Source: Alienimonas sp043951915
GTDB taxonomy: Bacteria; Planctomycetota; Planctomycetia; Planctomycetales; Planctomycetaceae
Assembly (NCBI RefSeq): GCF_043951915.1
Contig: NZ_JBINJD010000006.1
Span: 5,670 to 69,669 of the forward strand
DNA: 64,000 bases
Direction: 5' to 3'
In this document: positions 1 to 7,960 of the stretch, piece after piece
How the letters are laid out: each line of letters begins with the position of its first letter
How positions within the stretch are numbered: the stretch's first letter is position 1
Notes under the pieces: generated by a model
The model's input: the letters and a program-made list of their open reading frames with translations, nothing else
Database searches by the model: none
What the model was told of the DNA's origin: nothing
Made by a program: the position numbers and the translations under genes

Positions 1-1028
1 AGCCGGACGGGCCGGCGGCGACCGCGCCCGTCAGCCGCGGCGACGCCTCCGCGGACGGCGTGGCCCTCTACGACTTCAAACGGCCGGAGCGAGTCTCCAA
101 GGAGCAGATCCGAGCCCTCCGCGGCCTGCACGAAGGATTTAGTCGGGAGTTCGGCGCCGGGTTGTCGAACCTGATGCGGACGATCGTCGAGGTGAAGCTC
201 GTCGCGGTCGACCAGCTGACCTACGGCGAGTTCCTGTTCAGTCTGGAGAACCCGACCTGCTTCAACCTGCTGCGGGCGGCTGGTCTGGACGGGCACATGG
301 TGCTGGAACTGAGTCCGGCGGTGGTCTACCCGCTGGTCGACCGCCTGCTGGGCGGCGGCCGCGGGGCCGCCGCGGGCGACCCGCCGCCGGACCGCCCGCT
401 GACGGACATCGAAAGCCGGCTGGTCGGCCGAATGACGTCGCTCGCCGTCGAGGCGTTGGACCGCACGTGGGAGTCGCTGGCGACGTTGCAGCTCTCGCTG
501 GTGCAAACCGAGAGCAATCCGCAACTCGTGCAGGTGGTTCCCCCGAACGAGGTCGTCGTGCTGGTGGCGTTCGAACTGACGCTGGGCGAGGCGCGGGGGA
601 TGATGAACCTCTGCATCCCGTTCAACACCCTCGAACCGATCGCGGCCCGGTTCAGCGGCGACGCCTGGAGCAGCTACGGCAAACGCAGCTCCGACCCCCG
701 CGAGCGCGTCGTGCTGGACCGCGGCGTGAGCCGCGCCCGCGTCCCGCTGGACGTCACCCTGGCGACGACCACGCTGACGGCCCGCGACCTCGCCGACCTG
801 GCCCCCGGCGACGTGATCCTCACGGAGTGCGACAGCCGCGAGGGCCTGGAGTTGCGGGTGGGCGGCAAGCCGGCGTTCCGCTGCCGACCCGGGGCGTTGC
901 GGGGGCACAAGGCGGTCCGGGTGACGGGGCCGGTGCTCAAGCCGGTCGACCCCCGTTCGGCGCCCCCCGACGAGGTGAAAACCGCCGCCGAGACGCCGTC
1001 GAACGCATCGGCGGGCGTTGGTTCTTGA
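1..1028 (+). CDS. fliM: Flagellar motor switch protein FliM (5' end outside window)
   Basis: FliM is part of the C-ring below the flagellar basal body; it binds phospho-CheY and sets the direction of rotation. The visible part has the FliM middle domain, beginning FKRPERVSKEQIRALRGLHE, followed by a C-terminal SpoA/FliN-like domain over about the last 95 residues. The frame is open from the window edge, and the family normally carries an N-terminal EIDALL CheY-binding motif ahead of this point. The GTG at 60 is therefore probably internal and the true start lies upstream. The in-frame stretch before it is an Ala/Pro-rich linker. No other flagellar gene is visible, and the next gene, infC, is unrelated. 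Family assignment is secure; the 5' end is missing. Confidence 0.93.
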   Translation, partial: PDGPAATAPVSRGDASADGVALYDFKRPERVSKEQIRALRGLHEGFSREFGAGLSNLMRTIVEVKLVAVDQLTYGEFLFSLENPTCFNLLRAAGLDGHMVLELSPAVVYPLVDRLLGGGRGAAAGDPPPDRPLTDIESRLVGRMTSLAVEALDRTWESLATLQLSLVQTESNPQLVQVVPPNEVVVLVAFELTLGEARGMMNLCIPFNTLEPIAARFSGDAWSSYGKRSSDPRERVVLDRGVSRARVPLDVTLATTTLTARDLADLAPGDVILTECDSREGLELRVGGKPAFRCRPGALRGHKAVRVTGPVLKPVDPRSAPPDEVKTAAETPSNASAGVGS

Positions 1029-1085
1029 CGGGCCGCCGTCGGGCGGCTAGATGTTCGCACAGATGTCCGGGACGCCCGAAGCCGC

Positions 1086-1091
1086 TACAAT
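1086..1091 (+). promoter_or_regulatory. Possible -10 box of the infC promoter
   Basis: The hexamer TACAAT lies in the 123-nt gap between fliM and infC, about 60 nt before the proposed ATT start. It matches the bacterial -10 consensus in five of six positions. No convincing -35 box is visible 16-18 nt upstream, so this is a tentative call. Confidence 0.35.
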
Positions 1092-1151
1092 CGGTTCGCG
1101 TCCCCCCGTCGCCCGTATCTCGCCCCTCAGTCCGACCGCAAGGCCCCTCCC

Positions 1152-1694
1152 ATTCGTCGTCCCCCCCGCGAAGACCGCACCGCAACCGACAAAGACGCCC
1201 AGCGGATCAACGAACAGATCCGCCTCTCCCCCGTCCGCGTGGTTGACCAAAACGGCGAGATGCTCGGGGTGATCCCGACCGAGCAGGCGATGGAAACCGC
1301 CCGCTCCGCCGGAATGGACCTGGTGGAGGTCGCCCCCAACGAGCGGCCGCCGGTCTGCCGGATTATGGACTACGGCAAGTTTAAGTATCAGCAGAAGAAG
1401 CGGTCCCAGAAGGGCAAGGGCGGCCATCACGGCCAGATCAAAGAGGTCCGCCTGCGGCCCAAGACCGGCGACCACGACATCGAGTTCAAGATGAAAAAGG
1501 CCCGGGAGTTCCTGGGCCACCGCGACAAGGTGAAGGTCAACATCCTGTTCCGCGGCCGCGAGAACGCTCACCACGAACGGGGCCGCGAGATCCTGTTCAA
1601 AGTGATCGAGGATATGGACGATATCGCCAAGGTCGAGAAGCCGCCCGGCATGGAGGGCGGCCGGATCATGAGCACCGTCCTGGCGCCGAAGTAG
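1152..1694 (+). CDS. infC: Translation initiation factor IF-3, probable ATT start
   Basis: IF-3 binds the 30S subunit, keeps the subunits apart and checks the start codon. The protein holds the N-domain (RINEQIRLSPVRVVDQNGE), the linker signature PPVCRIMDYGKF and a C-domain ending in MSTVLAPK. A GTG at 1239 would cut away the conserved INEQIR segment. Reading upstream in frame there is no ATG, GTG or TTG, but an ATT occurs at 1152 with AAGG eight nt before it. This gives 180 residues, the usual family length. AUU is the well-known infC start codon in Escherichia coli, where IF-3 represses its own translation through it. The frame continues open further upstream without a better start. It is followed by a strong palindrome and then rpmI. 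Confidence 0.93.
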   Translation: MRRPPREDRTATDKDAQRINEQIRLSPVRVVDQNGEMLGVIPTEQAMETARSAGMDLVEVAPNERPPVCRIMDYGKFKYQQKKRSQKGKGGHHGQIKEVRLRPKTGDHDIEFKMKKAREFLGHRDKVKVNILFRGRENAHHERGREILFKVIEDMDDIAKVEKPPGMEGGRIMSTVLAPK

Positions 1695-1711
1695 CCGCCG
1701 TCGATCCCGTG

Positions 1712-1747
1712 ATGCGGAGGCCCGGCCGGGCCTCCGCATTTCATTTT
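1712..1747 (+). terminator. Terminator or attenuator between infC and rpmI
   Basis: A perfect inverted repeat (ATGCGGAGGCCCGG and its complement, 1712-1739) is followed by a T-rich run ending at 1747. It starts 17 nt after the infC stop. It may end infC transcripts or partly attenuate rpmI-rplT expression. Confidence 0.7.
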
Positions 1748-1832
1748 GCGCGGACTGGACTGCCCGCCGCCGCGTCGCTACCGTTCCCGACCCTCCGTTT
1801 CCGCCAGAGCCCCGCCAGCCCGCCGCACCGTT

Positions 1833-2033
1833 ATGCCCAAGCAGAAGACCCACAAGGGCATGAAAAAGCGGTTCAAGATCACCGCGTCCGGCAAAGCCAC
1901 CCACCGCAGCGCCAACCGCGGACACAAGTTGTCCAGCAAGTCGGCGTCGCGCAAGCGGCACCTGCGGACCGAGGGTCTCGTCACCGGGACGATGGCGAAG
2001 AAGATCGCGGAAGCGATCGCCCCCGGCAAATAG
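1833..2033 (+). CDS. rpmI: 50S ribosomal protein bL35
   Basis: bL35 is a small basic protein of the large ribosomal subunit. The 66-residue product starts MPKQKTHKGMKKRFKIT and contains the conserved basic core (HRSANRGHKLSSKSASRKR). The ATG at 1833 gives the normal family length; an earlier in-frame start at 1746 would add an Arg/Pro-rich tail not seen in the family. No clear Shine-Dalgarno sequence precedes it. It lies in the standard infC-rpmI-rplT order. In Escherichia coli, L20 represses this pair by binding the rpmI leader; whether that happens here cannot be judged. Confidence 0.96.
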   Translation: MPKQKTHKGMKKRFKITASGKATHRSANRGHKLSSKSASRKRHLRTEGLVTGTMAKKIAEAIAPGK

Positions 2034-2063
2034 TTCGATCGTCGTTCGCCGCTCTCTCGACGA

Positions 2064-2087
2064 GGGCGGCTGATCCCCGCCGTTTTT
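2064..2087 (+). terminator. Weak terminator-like hairpin between rpmI and rplT
   Basis: GGCGG (2065-2069) pairs with CCGCC (2077-2081) and is followed by G and five T residues. The stem is short, so it could be a pause or attenuation site rather than a full terminator. Confidence 0.4.
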
Positions 2088-2160
2088 CTCTCCCCCGCTG
2101 GGGCTTCGGGCGTAAGTCGGCTGCGTGCCGCCCCGGGTTCCGCACAACCCCGTCAGTTCA

Positions 2161-2526
2161 ATGCGCGTCCGTATCGGGTCCGCCCGGAACAAGAAGAAGA
2201 ACCGCCTCTTCCGTGAGGCCCGCGGCTTCCGCGGCGGTCGCAGCAAGCTGCTGCGGACGATGAAGGAATCGATCATCCGCGCCCGGGCCTACGCCTACCG
2301 GGACCGGAAGACGAAAAAGCGGGTCTTCCGCCGCCTCTGGATCACCCGTCTCTCTGCCGCCTGCCGCGCCCGCGGCCTGCGGTACAGCGAGTTCATCCAC
2401 GGCCTGCGGAACGCCAACATCGAGTTGGACCGCAAGACGCTCTCCGAGCTGGCGATCCACGAGCCGGCCGTGTTCGACGAAGTCTTCGAGCAGGCCAAGG
2501 CCGCGATTCCGGCGACCGCGGCGTAG
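2161..2526 (+). CDS. rplT: 50S ribosomal protein bL20
   Basis: bL20 binds 23S rRNA early in large-subunit assembly. The 121-residue product has the conserved N-terminal basic region (RNKKKNRLFREARGFRGGRS) and the core segment RRLWITRLSAACRARGLRYS. The ATG at 2161 is chosen because family members begin with M-R-V-type residues about here; an in-frame start at 2125 adds 12 residues with no family support. It is the third gene of the infC-rpmI-rplT group and is separated from pheS by a repeat-filled gap. Confidence 0.96.
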   Translation: MRVRIGSARNKKKNRLFREARGFRGGRSKLLRTMKESIIRARAYAYRDRKTKKRVFRRLWITRLSAACRARGLRYSEFIHGLRNANIELDRKTLSELAIHEPAVFDEVFEQAKAAIPATAA

Positions 2527-2543
2527 CCGCGAAGCATCAAGGA

Positions 2544-2630
2544 CCAAGAACTCAAGAACCAAACCGGGTCGCGGGGCTTGATGCCGTCGTCCGTCCGTTT
2601 TGGTTCTTGATCTCTTGGAAGTTGGAGCTT
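2544..2630. repeat. Intergenic inverted repeat, CAAGAAC family, copy 1
   Basis: The left arm (2544-2564, CCAAGAACTCAAGAACCAAA) pairs with the right arm (2597-2618) at about 18 of 20 positions, across a 32-nt loop. It fills most of the rplT-pheS gap. The right arm runs into the GGAG ribosome-binding site of pheS. A second copy with closely similar arms is at 55817-55875. Confidence 0.75.
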
Positions 2631-2635
2631 CCCCC

Positions 2636-3685
2636 ATGTCCGACCCCACCGCCGCGTTCGCCGAGTACGAGCGCGAAGCCACCGCCGCCCTCGCCGCCGC
2701 GGCGACGCCGGAGGATCTCGAAGCCGCCCGGATCGAGTTCCTCGGCAAAAAGCAGGGCCGGCTGCGCGACCTCCAGAAGTCTCTCGGTTCCGTGCCGAAG
2801 GAGGACAAGCCGGCGGTCGGCAAGGCGTTCAATGAGGTGAAGACTCGGGTGCAGGCTGCGCTGGACGCCCGGCAGGCGGAGTTGGAATCCGCCGAGGGCG
2901 CCGCCGCCGCGGACGCCCTCGACGTCACGCTGCCGGGCCGGGCGCCGCACGCCGTCGGGGCGGTGCACCCGCTGACCCGCACGATCGCCGAGTTCAAGAC
3001 GATCCTCGGCCGGCTCGGCTTCGCTGCGGTCGAGGGGCCGGAGGTCGAGGACGAGCGGCACAACTTCAACGCCCTCAACATTCCGGACGACCACCCCGCC
3101 CGGGACCCGCTCGAGAACTTTTACCTGTCCGCGGCGTCGGTCGGGAAGGGTGGGGGGCCGCTACTGTTGCGGTCGCAGACCAGCACGGTGCAGATCCGCG
3201 TGATGGAGCAGAACCCGCCGCCGGTGCGGGTGATCTCCATCGGCCGCGTCTATCGGCCGGACACCATCGACGCCACGCACCACTGCCAGTTCCACCAGAT
3301 GGAAGGGCTGATGGTCGGCGAGGGCGTGACGATGGCCCACCTCAAGACGGTGCTGACGCTGTTCTGCCGGGCTTACCTCGGGGAGGGCACGAAGGTGCGG
3401 TTCCGGCCGAGCTTCTTCCCGTTCACCGAACCCAGCGTGGAGGCCGACGCCCTCTGGCACGGCGCCGGCACCGGCGACGGCGGCGAGGAGGGCCGCTGGC
3501 TGGAACTGGGCGGCGCCGGGATGATCGATCCGAACGTGCTGAAAGCGGTCGGCTACGACCCGGAGCGGGTCAGCGGCTTCGCGTTCGGCTTCGGCATGGA
3601 ACGCTTCTGCATGATGCGCCACGGCATCAGCGACATCCGCCTGCTGACCGAAAACGACGTGCGGTTCCTACGACAGTTCGGCTGA
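2636..3685 (+). CDS. pheS: Phenylalanine--tRNA ligase alpha subunit
   Basis: The alpha subunit carries the class II catalytic core that joins phenylalanine to tRNA-Phe; it normally works as an alpha2-beta2 tetramer with PheT. The product has an N-terminal coiled-coil region (about residues 1-95) and the catalytic domain with HPLTRTIAEF, motif 2 (the RVYRPDTIDATHHCQFHQME region) and motif 3 (GFAFGFGMERFCMMRHGI). The ATG at 2636 follows GGAG by 8 nt and gives 349 residues, the normal size; an earlier start at 2600 lies inside the upstream repeat. The usual downstream partner pheT is absent, because the next gene converges from the other strand. Confidence 0.96.
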   Translation: MSDPTAAFAEYEREATAALAAAATPEDLEAARIEFLGKKQGRLRDLQKSLGSVPKEDKPAVGKAFNEVKTRVQAALDARQAELESAEGAAAADALDVTLPGRAPHAVGAVHPLTRTIAEFKTILGRLGFAAVEGPEVEDERHNFNALNIPDDHPARDPLENFYLSAASVGKGGGPLLLRSQTSTVQIRVMEQNPPPVRVISIGRVYRPDTIDATHHCQFHQMEGLMVGEGVTMAHLKTVLTLFCRAYLGEGTKVRFRPSFFPFTEPSVEADALWHGAGTGDGGEEGRWLELGGAGMIDPNVLKAVGYDPERVSGFAFGFGMERFCMMRHGISDIRLLTENDVRFLRQFG

Positions 3686-3712
3686 GTCCCTTCGTTCGCC
3701 GCACGGGCGTTC

Positions 3713-3741
3713 GCCGCTCTCTTAAAAGAGCGGCTAGTTTT
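3713..3741. terminator. Terminator between convergent pheS and zinc-ribbon gene
   Basis: GCCGCTCT (3713-3720) pairs with AGAGCGGC (3727-3734) around a 6-nt loop and is followed by TAGTTTT. The 8-bp stem and T-run fit a Rho-independent terminator for pheS. The hairpin touches the stop codon of the minus-strand gene and may act in both directions. Confidence 0.7.
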
Positions 3742-4162
3742 CGTCTCGCTCCGCGACGGTCAGTTGCCCGTCGCAGAATTTGCAGCTGACGAGCTGGCCG
3801 ACGTACTTCACGCCGACGCGGATCTCCTTCTGACAGTGCGGGCAGTCCGCCAGGAAGGCGACCCGGCGTTCGGCGTCGCCGGCGGTCATCGGCTCGCCGC
3901 ACTTCTTGCAGGCGACGGGCACGCCGGCGTATTTCGCAGCGATCCGCAACTCCTCGCCGCAGCCCGGGCAGCGGGTCCGTTCGGCCTTGGGACGCACGAG
4001 CGCCGGGCCGTCCGCCTCGGCCAGGGGGGCGAACTCCGGCGGGGCGAACTCGTGGTGGGACAGCTCCGGGTCCAGCAGCGTGCGGCAGGTCGGGCACCGC
4101 AGCACCTTTGGCGGCACGTCCTCGCCGCACCCGGGGCAGGGGCCCCCATTCCACGCCGGCAT
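3734..4162 (-). CDS. Multi-zinc-ribbon protein of unknown function
   Basis: The 142-residue product has repeated Cys pairs typical of small zinc ribbons: CPGCGE near residue 9, CPTC near 23, CPGCGE near 65, CKKCGE near 84, CPHC near 107 and CKFC near 127. Segments such as ELRIAAKYAGVPVACKKCG and EIRVGVKYVGQLVSCKFC repeat one pattern: a CxxC, a short strand and hairpin, then a second CxxC. They look like a duplicated zinc-ribbon unit. Such proteins are common in planctomycete genomes and their targets are unknown; nucleic-acid or protein binding are both possible. It starts at an ATG with no clear ribosome-binding site and is transcribed toward pheS. The fold is fairly certain; the role is not. 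Confidence 0.75.
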   Translation of the reverse strand: MPAWNGGPCPGCGEDVPPKVLRCPTCRTLLDPELSHHEFAPPEFAPLAEADGPALVRPKAERTRCPGCGEELRIAAKYAGVPVACKKCGEPMTAGDAERRVAFLADCPHCQKEIRVGVKYVGQLVSCKFCDGQLTVAERDEN

Positions 4163-4245
4163 CAGTTTCGACTCGTCACGAAGGTGCGGTGAAGGCGGCC
4201 AGCGTACCGCGACCGACGGTTGGGGTCAGCGAGCCGCGGCCTGGA

Positions 4246-5598
4246 TCAGTCGCCCGGCGCCGGTCCCAGCGGGAGACAAACGAGCCGATCCTCCAAGCGG
4301 AAAAAGACCCGGTCGCGGGACACCGCCGGCGTGGCGCTGCTGGCCGCGCCCAGTTCCGTCTTCCCGAGCAGGCGATATTCGTCGTCGGCGGCCAGCACGG
4401 TGACGACGCCGTCCTCGGTCACGCAGATCAGCTTCTCGCCGATGACGACCGGGGAGCCGCTGTAGTTCCCGCCGACCCGCTCCGCCCAGACGGCCTCGCC
4501 GGTCTCGGCGTCCAGCGCGGTGACGACGCCGCGGTCGCCCCAGAGGAACAGCAGGCCGTTCGCGGCGACCGGCGTGGGCACGTAGGGCAGGGAGCGGGTG
4601 CGTTCGACTTCGACCTCGCCGGTGTCGAGGTCGGCGCCGATCAGCAGCTTGCCGGCCCCGCCGGCGCCGCACTGGGCCCACGCCTTGCCGCCGGCGATCA
4701 CCGGGGAGGCGACGACCCGGGCGGGGAACTCGCCGGTCCGCCACAGCTCCGCCCCCGTGGCGGCGTCGAGGGCCACGATGCCCGCCGCCCCGCTGGCGGT
4801 CAGCAGGGCCAGCGGCTTCCCCGGCCGCCGCAGCACGACCGGCGTGGCGTAGGCGACCTCCCGGCTGTCCCGGGCGGCGGTCCAGACGGTCTCGCCGGTG
4901 GCGGCGTCCAGCGCCAGCACGCCGCCGTCGTCGTCCTGATCGTTGGAGAGCACGAGCAACTCCCGCACGGCGTTCGCCCCCGGGGCGTCCTCCGCCGGCA
5001 CGTCCACCCGCACCGGGCTGGTGCCGTGGCCGTGCTGTCCGCTGAAGGGGCCGAGGTCCCGCCGCCACACCGGCTCGCCGGCGTGGGTGAAGGCGCTGAG
5101 GACGATCCGCTCCCCGTCGGAGAATAGCGCGAACACCCGTTCGGCGTCGGCGGCGGGGGTCGAGGAGGCGGGGTCGTTCTTGGCGTGCAGGCTGGGCTCG
5201 GCCGGCGGGCCGTCCGGGTTCAGGGTCACCTCCCGCGTCCAGACGATCGCCCCGGTGTCGACCTTCAGGCGGATCAGCCACCGCCGGGGGCCGTCCGCGG
5301 AGGTGACGAACGCCGCGTCGCCCCACACCGTCGGGCTGGACACGCCGGTCCCCAGCAGCGGGGCGTTCCAGGCGAGGTCGTCGGTGGTGAACGTATCCGG
5401 GAAGGTCCCGGCGGCGACGCCGGCGCCGTCCGGGCCGCGGAACCGCGGCCACTGATCGGCGTCGGCCGGCCGGGCGTCCGCGGGCGACGGATCGGCGGGC
5501 GCGGCGCAGGCGAGGGCCGCGAACAGCAGGGGGGCGGCGAGCACGGGCGGGCGGTCCGGGGAGAAGACGAGCGGAACGAGACGGTGCACCTTCTTCAC
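4246..5598 (-). CDS. Secreted PQQ-like beta-propeller repeat protein
   Basis: The predicted 450-residue protein has a basic, hydrophobic N-terminus resembling a signal peptide. The motif QWPRFRGPDGAGVA follows, and then repeated propeller blades of the form G.V.ALDAATGE.VW. These are the tryptophan-docking repeats of the PQQ/YrvM-like eight-bladed propeller family. The N-terminal WPxFRGP motif is typical of planctomycete secreted propellers, most of which lack proof of PQQ binding. The start is taken as the GTG at 5598, just ahead of the signal-like region; the frame stays open far upstream across the antisense of the next gene, so the exact start is uncertain. It is divergent from the sigma54 activator at 5710. 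A periplasmic scaffold or binding role is inferred; an enzyme is possible. Confidence 0.85.
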   Translation of the reverse strand: MKKVHRLVPLVFSPDRPPVLAAPLLFAALACAAPADPSPADARPADADQWPRFRGPDGAGVAAGTFPDTFTTDDLAWNAPLLGTGVSSPTVWGDAAFVTSADGPRRWLIRLKVDTGAIVWTREVTLNPDGPPAEPSLHAKNDPASSTPAADAERVFALFSDGERIVLSAFTHAGEPVWRRDLGPFSGQHGHGTSPVRVDVPAEDAPGANAVRELLVLSNDQDDDGGVLALDAATGETVWTAARDSREVAYATPVVLRRPGKPLALLTASGAAGIVALDAATGAELWRTGEFPARVVASPVIAGGKAWAQCGAGGAGKLLIGADLDTGEVEVERTRSLPYVPTPVAANGLLFLWGDRGVVTALDAETGEAVWAERVGGNYSGSPVVIGEKLICVTEDGVVTVLAADDEYRLLGKTELGAASSATPAVSRDRVFFRLEDRLVCLPLGPAPGD

Positions 5599-5696
5599 GG
5601 CCCGCCCCGTTCGCAACTGCTCCGGCGGATGCGTTTCGGGGGAGGTCTGCGGCGGGCGGGCCGTCCGCGGCGGGCGAACCGTCGGCGGCCGGGCGA

Positions 5697-5702
5697 TAGA
5701 CT
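5697..5702 (+). promoter_or_regulatory. TANNNT box close to start of sigma54 activator gene
   Basis: TAGACT ends 8 nt before the ATG at 5710. A transcript starting about 7 nt downstream of such a -10 box would begin at or next to the start codon and be leaderless. The same spacing recurs at five other genes in this window. Confidence 0.45.
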
Positions 5703-5709
5703 GCCCCCG

Positions 5710-7896
5710 ATGAGCGCCGCCCCGTCCCGTCCGCCGACCGCCTACCTCGCCACCCGCGGCGGGGCCGGCTGGCGGGACCTGTACCGGCTGGACCCGGCGG
5801 CGACCACGACGGTCGGGCGGTCGATGGACTGCCGCGTGACCCTCGCCGACGAACGCGCCAGCCGCCGCCACGCGGAGGTGTTCGTGCCGACCTCGGGCGA
5901 GGGCGCCGGCCGGTGGCACGTCCGCGACCTCGACAGCCGCAACGGCACGGCGGTCAACGGCGAGACCGTGCCCCCGGACGTCCCCCGGGCGTTGGAGGAG
6001 GGGGACGAACTGACGGTCGGCGAAAGCTGCCTGATCTTCACACACGATCCCGCCGCCCCGCTGCCGGAGGAAGACGACGGTCTGGAGGGCGAGACCCGCG
6101 GCGGGACGCTGCCGGCGGCGGCCGGCGGGACGGCGGAGGCGCCGAAGATCCTCGCCCGGCGGCGGGACACCCGGCTGTCGGGGCGGTCGCCGGAGGGGCC
6201 GGCCGCCGGCGATCGGCGGGCCGCAACGCTGTACCGGCTGGCGCTGGCCCTCGGCTCGGCCCACGACGCCGCCGCGGCCGGGGAGGCGGCGCTGGACGTG
6301 CTGCTGGACCGCACCTCCGCCGACATCGGGGCCGTGCTGTTGCTCGTCGGGGACGAATCCGACGCCGCCGGGGCCGAGGACCCCGACGCCCACCGGCGGG
6401 CCGTCCGCACGGCCCGCCGGCTCAGCCTCGTCGCCCACCGGGCCCGCACCGACGGGCCGTACCGTCTGGTCAGCGAGAGCCTCTCCCGGGCCGTGCTGGC
6501 CGGCGGGGAGGCCGTGCTGGCCGAGGACCTGGACGACGACGACCGCCTCGCCGGCCGCGACAGCCTGGGCCAACTGCGGGCCGAAAGCCTGATTTGCGCC
6601 CCGCTCCGCCCCGTGCCGGACGGAACGGACGGGGCTGACGGCACAGACAAGGCCGACGATCGCATCGCGGGGCTGGTGCACCTGTATTCGTCGGACCCGG
6701 ACAACCCGCTGGACTCGGGGGACCTCGACTTCACCCTCGCCGTCGCGGATCAACTCGCCCTGGCCCTGGCGAACCTGCGGGACCGGGACGACCTCGCCCA
6801 CGACCGGGAGGAGCTGACGAAGCGAACCGAATCGCTGGCCGCGGGGCTGTCGAAGGCGGAGCGGGTCAACGCCACGCTGCGGCGCTCCCTGCTGGACGGG
6901 GACGGGCCCGGCGGCGGGGAGATGATCGGCGCCAGCGGCCCCACCGAGGCGCTGCGGGAGGACGTCCGCCGCATCGCCCCGACCGACGCCACGGTGCTGA
7001 TCCGCGGGGAGAGCGGCGTCGGCAAGGAGCTGGTCGCCCGGGCGCTGCACCGCCACAGCCGTCGTTCGTCCGGTCCGCTGGTCACGATGAATTGCGCCGC
7101 CCTGAGCGAATCGCTGTTGGAAAGCGAACTGTTCGGGCACGAAAAAGGCGCCTTCACCGGGGCCACGGCCAAGACGGTGGGCAAGTTCGAGGCCGCCGAC
7201 GGCGGCACGCTGTTCCTGGACGAGGTCGGGGAGATGAGCCCGGCCATCCAGGCGAAGTTCCTGCGGGCGCTGGAGGGGCACGCCTTCGAGCGGGTCGGCG
7301 GACGGGAACCGATCCGCTGCGACGTGCGGGTCGTCGCGGCGACCAACCGCGACCTCGAAGCCGCGGTGGAGAAGGGAGCCTTCCGGGAGGACCTTTATTT
7401 CCGCCTGCACGTCGTCACGTTGCAGGTCGAACCGCTGCGGAACCGGCCCGAGGATGTCCCGCTGCTGGCGGAGCACTTCCTGAAGGTCAGCTCCGCCCGG
7501 GCCGGCCGCTCGATCGAGGGCTTCAGCGACGAGGCGGCGGAGTTGCTGACCGAGTACCGCTGGCCCGGCAACGTGCGGGAGCTGAAGAATGCGGTGGAGC
7601 GGGCCGTCGCCCTCTGCCGCGGCGACGAGATCGAACCGGAAGACCTGCGGCTGACGGCGTTCAACCCGCCCGCCGCCCCGGGCCGCGGCGACGCCCCCGA
7701 CGACGCCGGCCCGGCCCGGCGGGCCGGATACCGGTCCGTCTCCCTGGAGGTGTTGGAGCGGGAGCACGTTCTCGCGACGCTGAAGCACACCGGCTGGAAC
7801 AAGTCGCGCGCGGCGTCAATCCTCGGGATTGAACGCAGCACGTTGGATCGCAAATTGAAGAAGTACGGCGTCGAGCGACCCGGGGCGGACGCGTGA
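5710..7896 (+). CDS. FHA-GAF-AAA+ sigma54-dependent transcription activator
   Basis: This 728-residue protein probably activates sigma54 promoters by ATP hydrolysis. An N-terminal FHA domain (about 27-100; GRSMDCRVTL, SRRHAEVF and DLDSRNGTAVNG) would bind a phosphothreonine peptide. A GAF-like sensor domain follows (about 165-365). The AAA+ domain (about 400-640) shows Walker A GESGVGKE near 433, the sigma54-contacting GAFTGA loop at 480-485 and Walker B GGTLFLDEVGEM. The C-terminus has a Fis-type helix-turn-helix (EREHVLATLKHTGWNKSRAA onward). There is no receiver domain, so input is probably Ser/Thr kinase signalling through FHA rather than a histidine kinase. The ATG at 5710 starts just before the FHA domain. 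It is not in an evident operon and its targets are unknown. Confidence 0.94.
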   Translation: MSAAPSRPPTAYLATRGGAGWRDLYRLDPAATTTVGRSMDCRVTLADERASRRHAEVFVPTSGEGAGRWHVRDLDSRNGTAVNGETVPPDVPRALEEGDELTVGESCLIFTHDPAAPLPEEDDGLEGETRGGTLPAAAGGTAEAPKILARRRDTRLSGRSPEGPAAGDRRAATLYRLALALGSAHDAAAAGEAALDVLLDRTSADIGAVLLLVGDESDAAGAEDPDAHRRAVRTARRLSLVAHRARTDGPYRLVSESLSRAVLAGGEAVLAEDLDDDDRLAGRDSLGQLRAESLICAPLRPVPDGTDGADGTDKADDRIAGLVHLYSSDPDNPLDSGDLDFTLAVADQLALALANLRDRDDLAHDREELTKRTESLAAGLSKAERVNATLRRSLLDGDGPGGGEMIGASGPTEALREDVRRIAPTDATVLIRGESGVGKELVARALHRHSRRSSGPLVTMNCAALSESLLESELFGHEKGAFTGATAKTVGKFEAADGGTLFLDEVGEMSPAIQAKFLRALEGHAFERVGGREPIRCDVRVVAATNRDLEAAVEKGAFREDLYFRLHVVTLQVEPLRNRPEDVPLLAEHFLKVSSARAGRSIEGFSDEAAELLTEYRWPGNVRELKNAVERAVALCRGDEIEPEDLRLTAFNPPAAPGRGDAPDDAGPARRAGYRSVSLEVLEREHVLATLKHTGWNKSRAASILGIERSTLDRKLKKYGVERPGADA

Positions 7897-7900
7897 CGTC

Positions 7901-7960
7901 CCCGAGACGCCCGGCGTCACCCCGAGATGCCCGGCGTCACCCCGAGAAGCCCGGCGTCGG
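7901..7960. repeat. Three tandem 20-bp repeats after the sigma54 activator
   Basis: Three head-to-tail copies of CCCGAGANGCCCGGCGTCAC occupy 7901-7920, 7921-7940 and 7941-7960. The varying base is C, T or A, and the last copy ends in GG instead of AC. They begin 4 nt after the stop codon. Confidence 0.85.

Noticed and set aside
5599..7788. Long open frame on the minus strand continuing upstream of the propeller gene
   Set aside because: It is the antisense of the FHA-sigma54 activator. Composition is Arg/Gln/Pro-rich without family features, as expected in GC-rich DNA.
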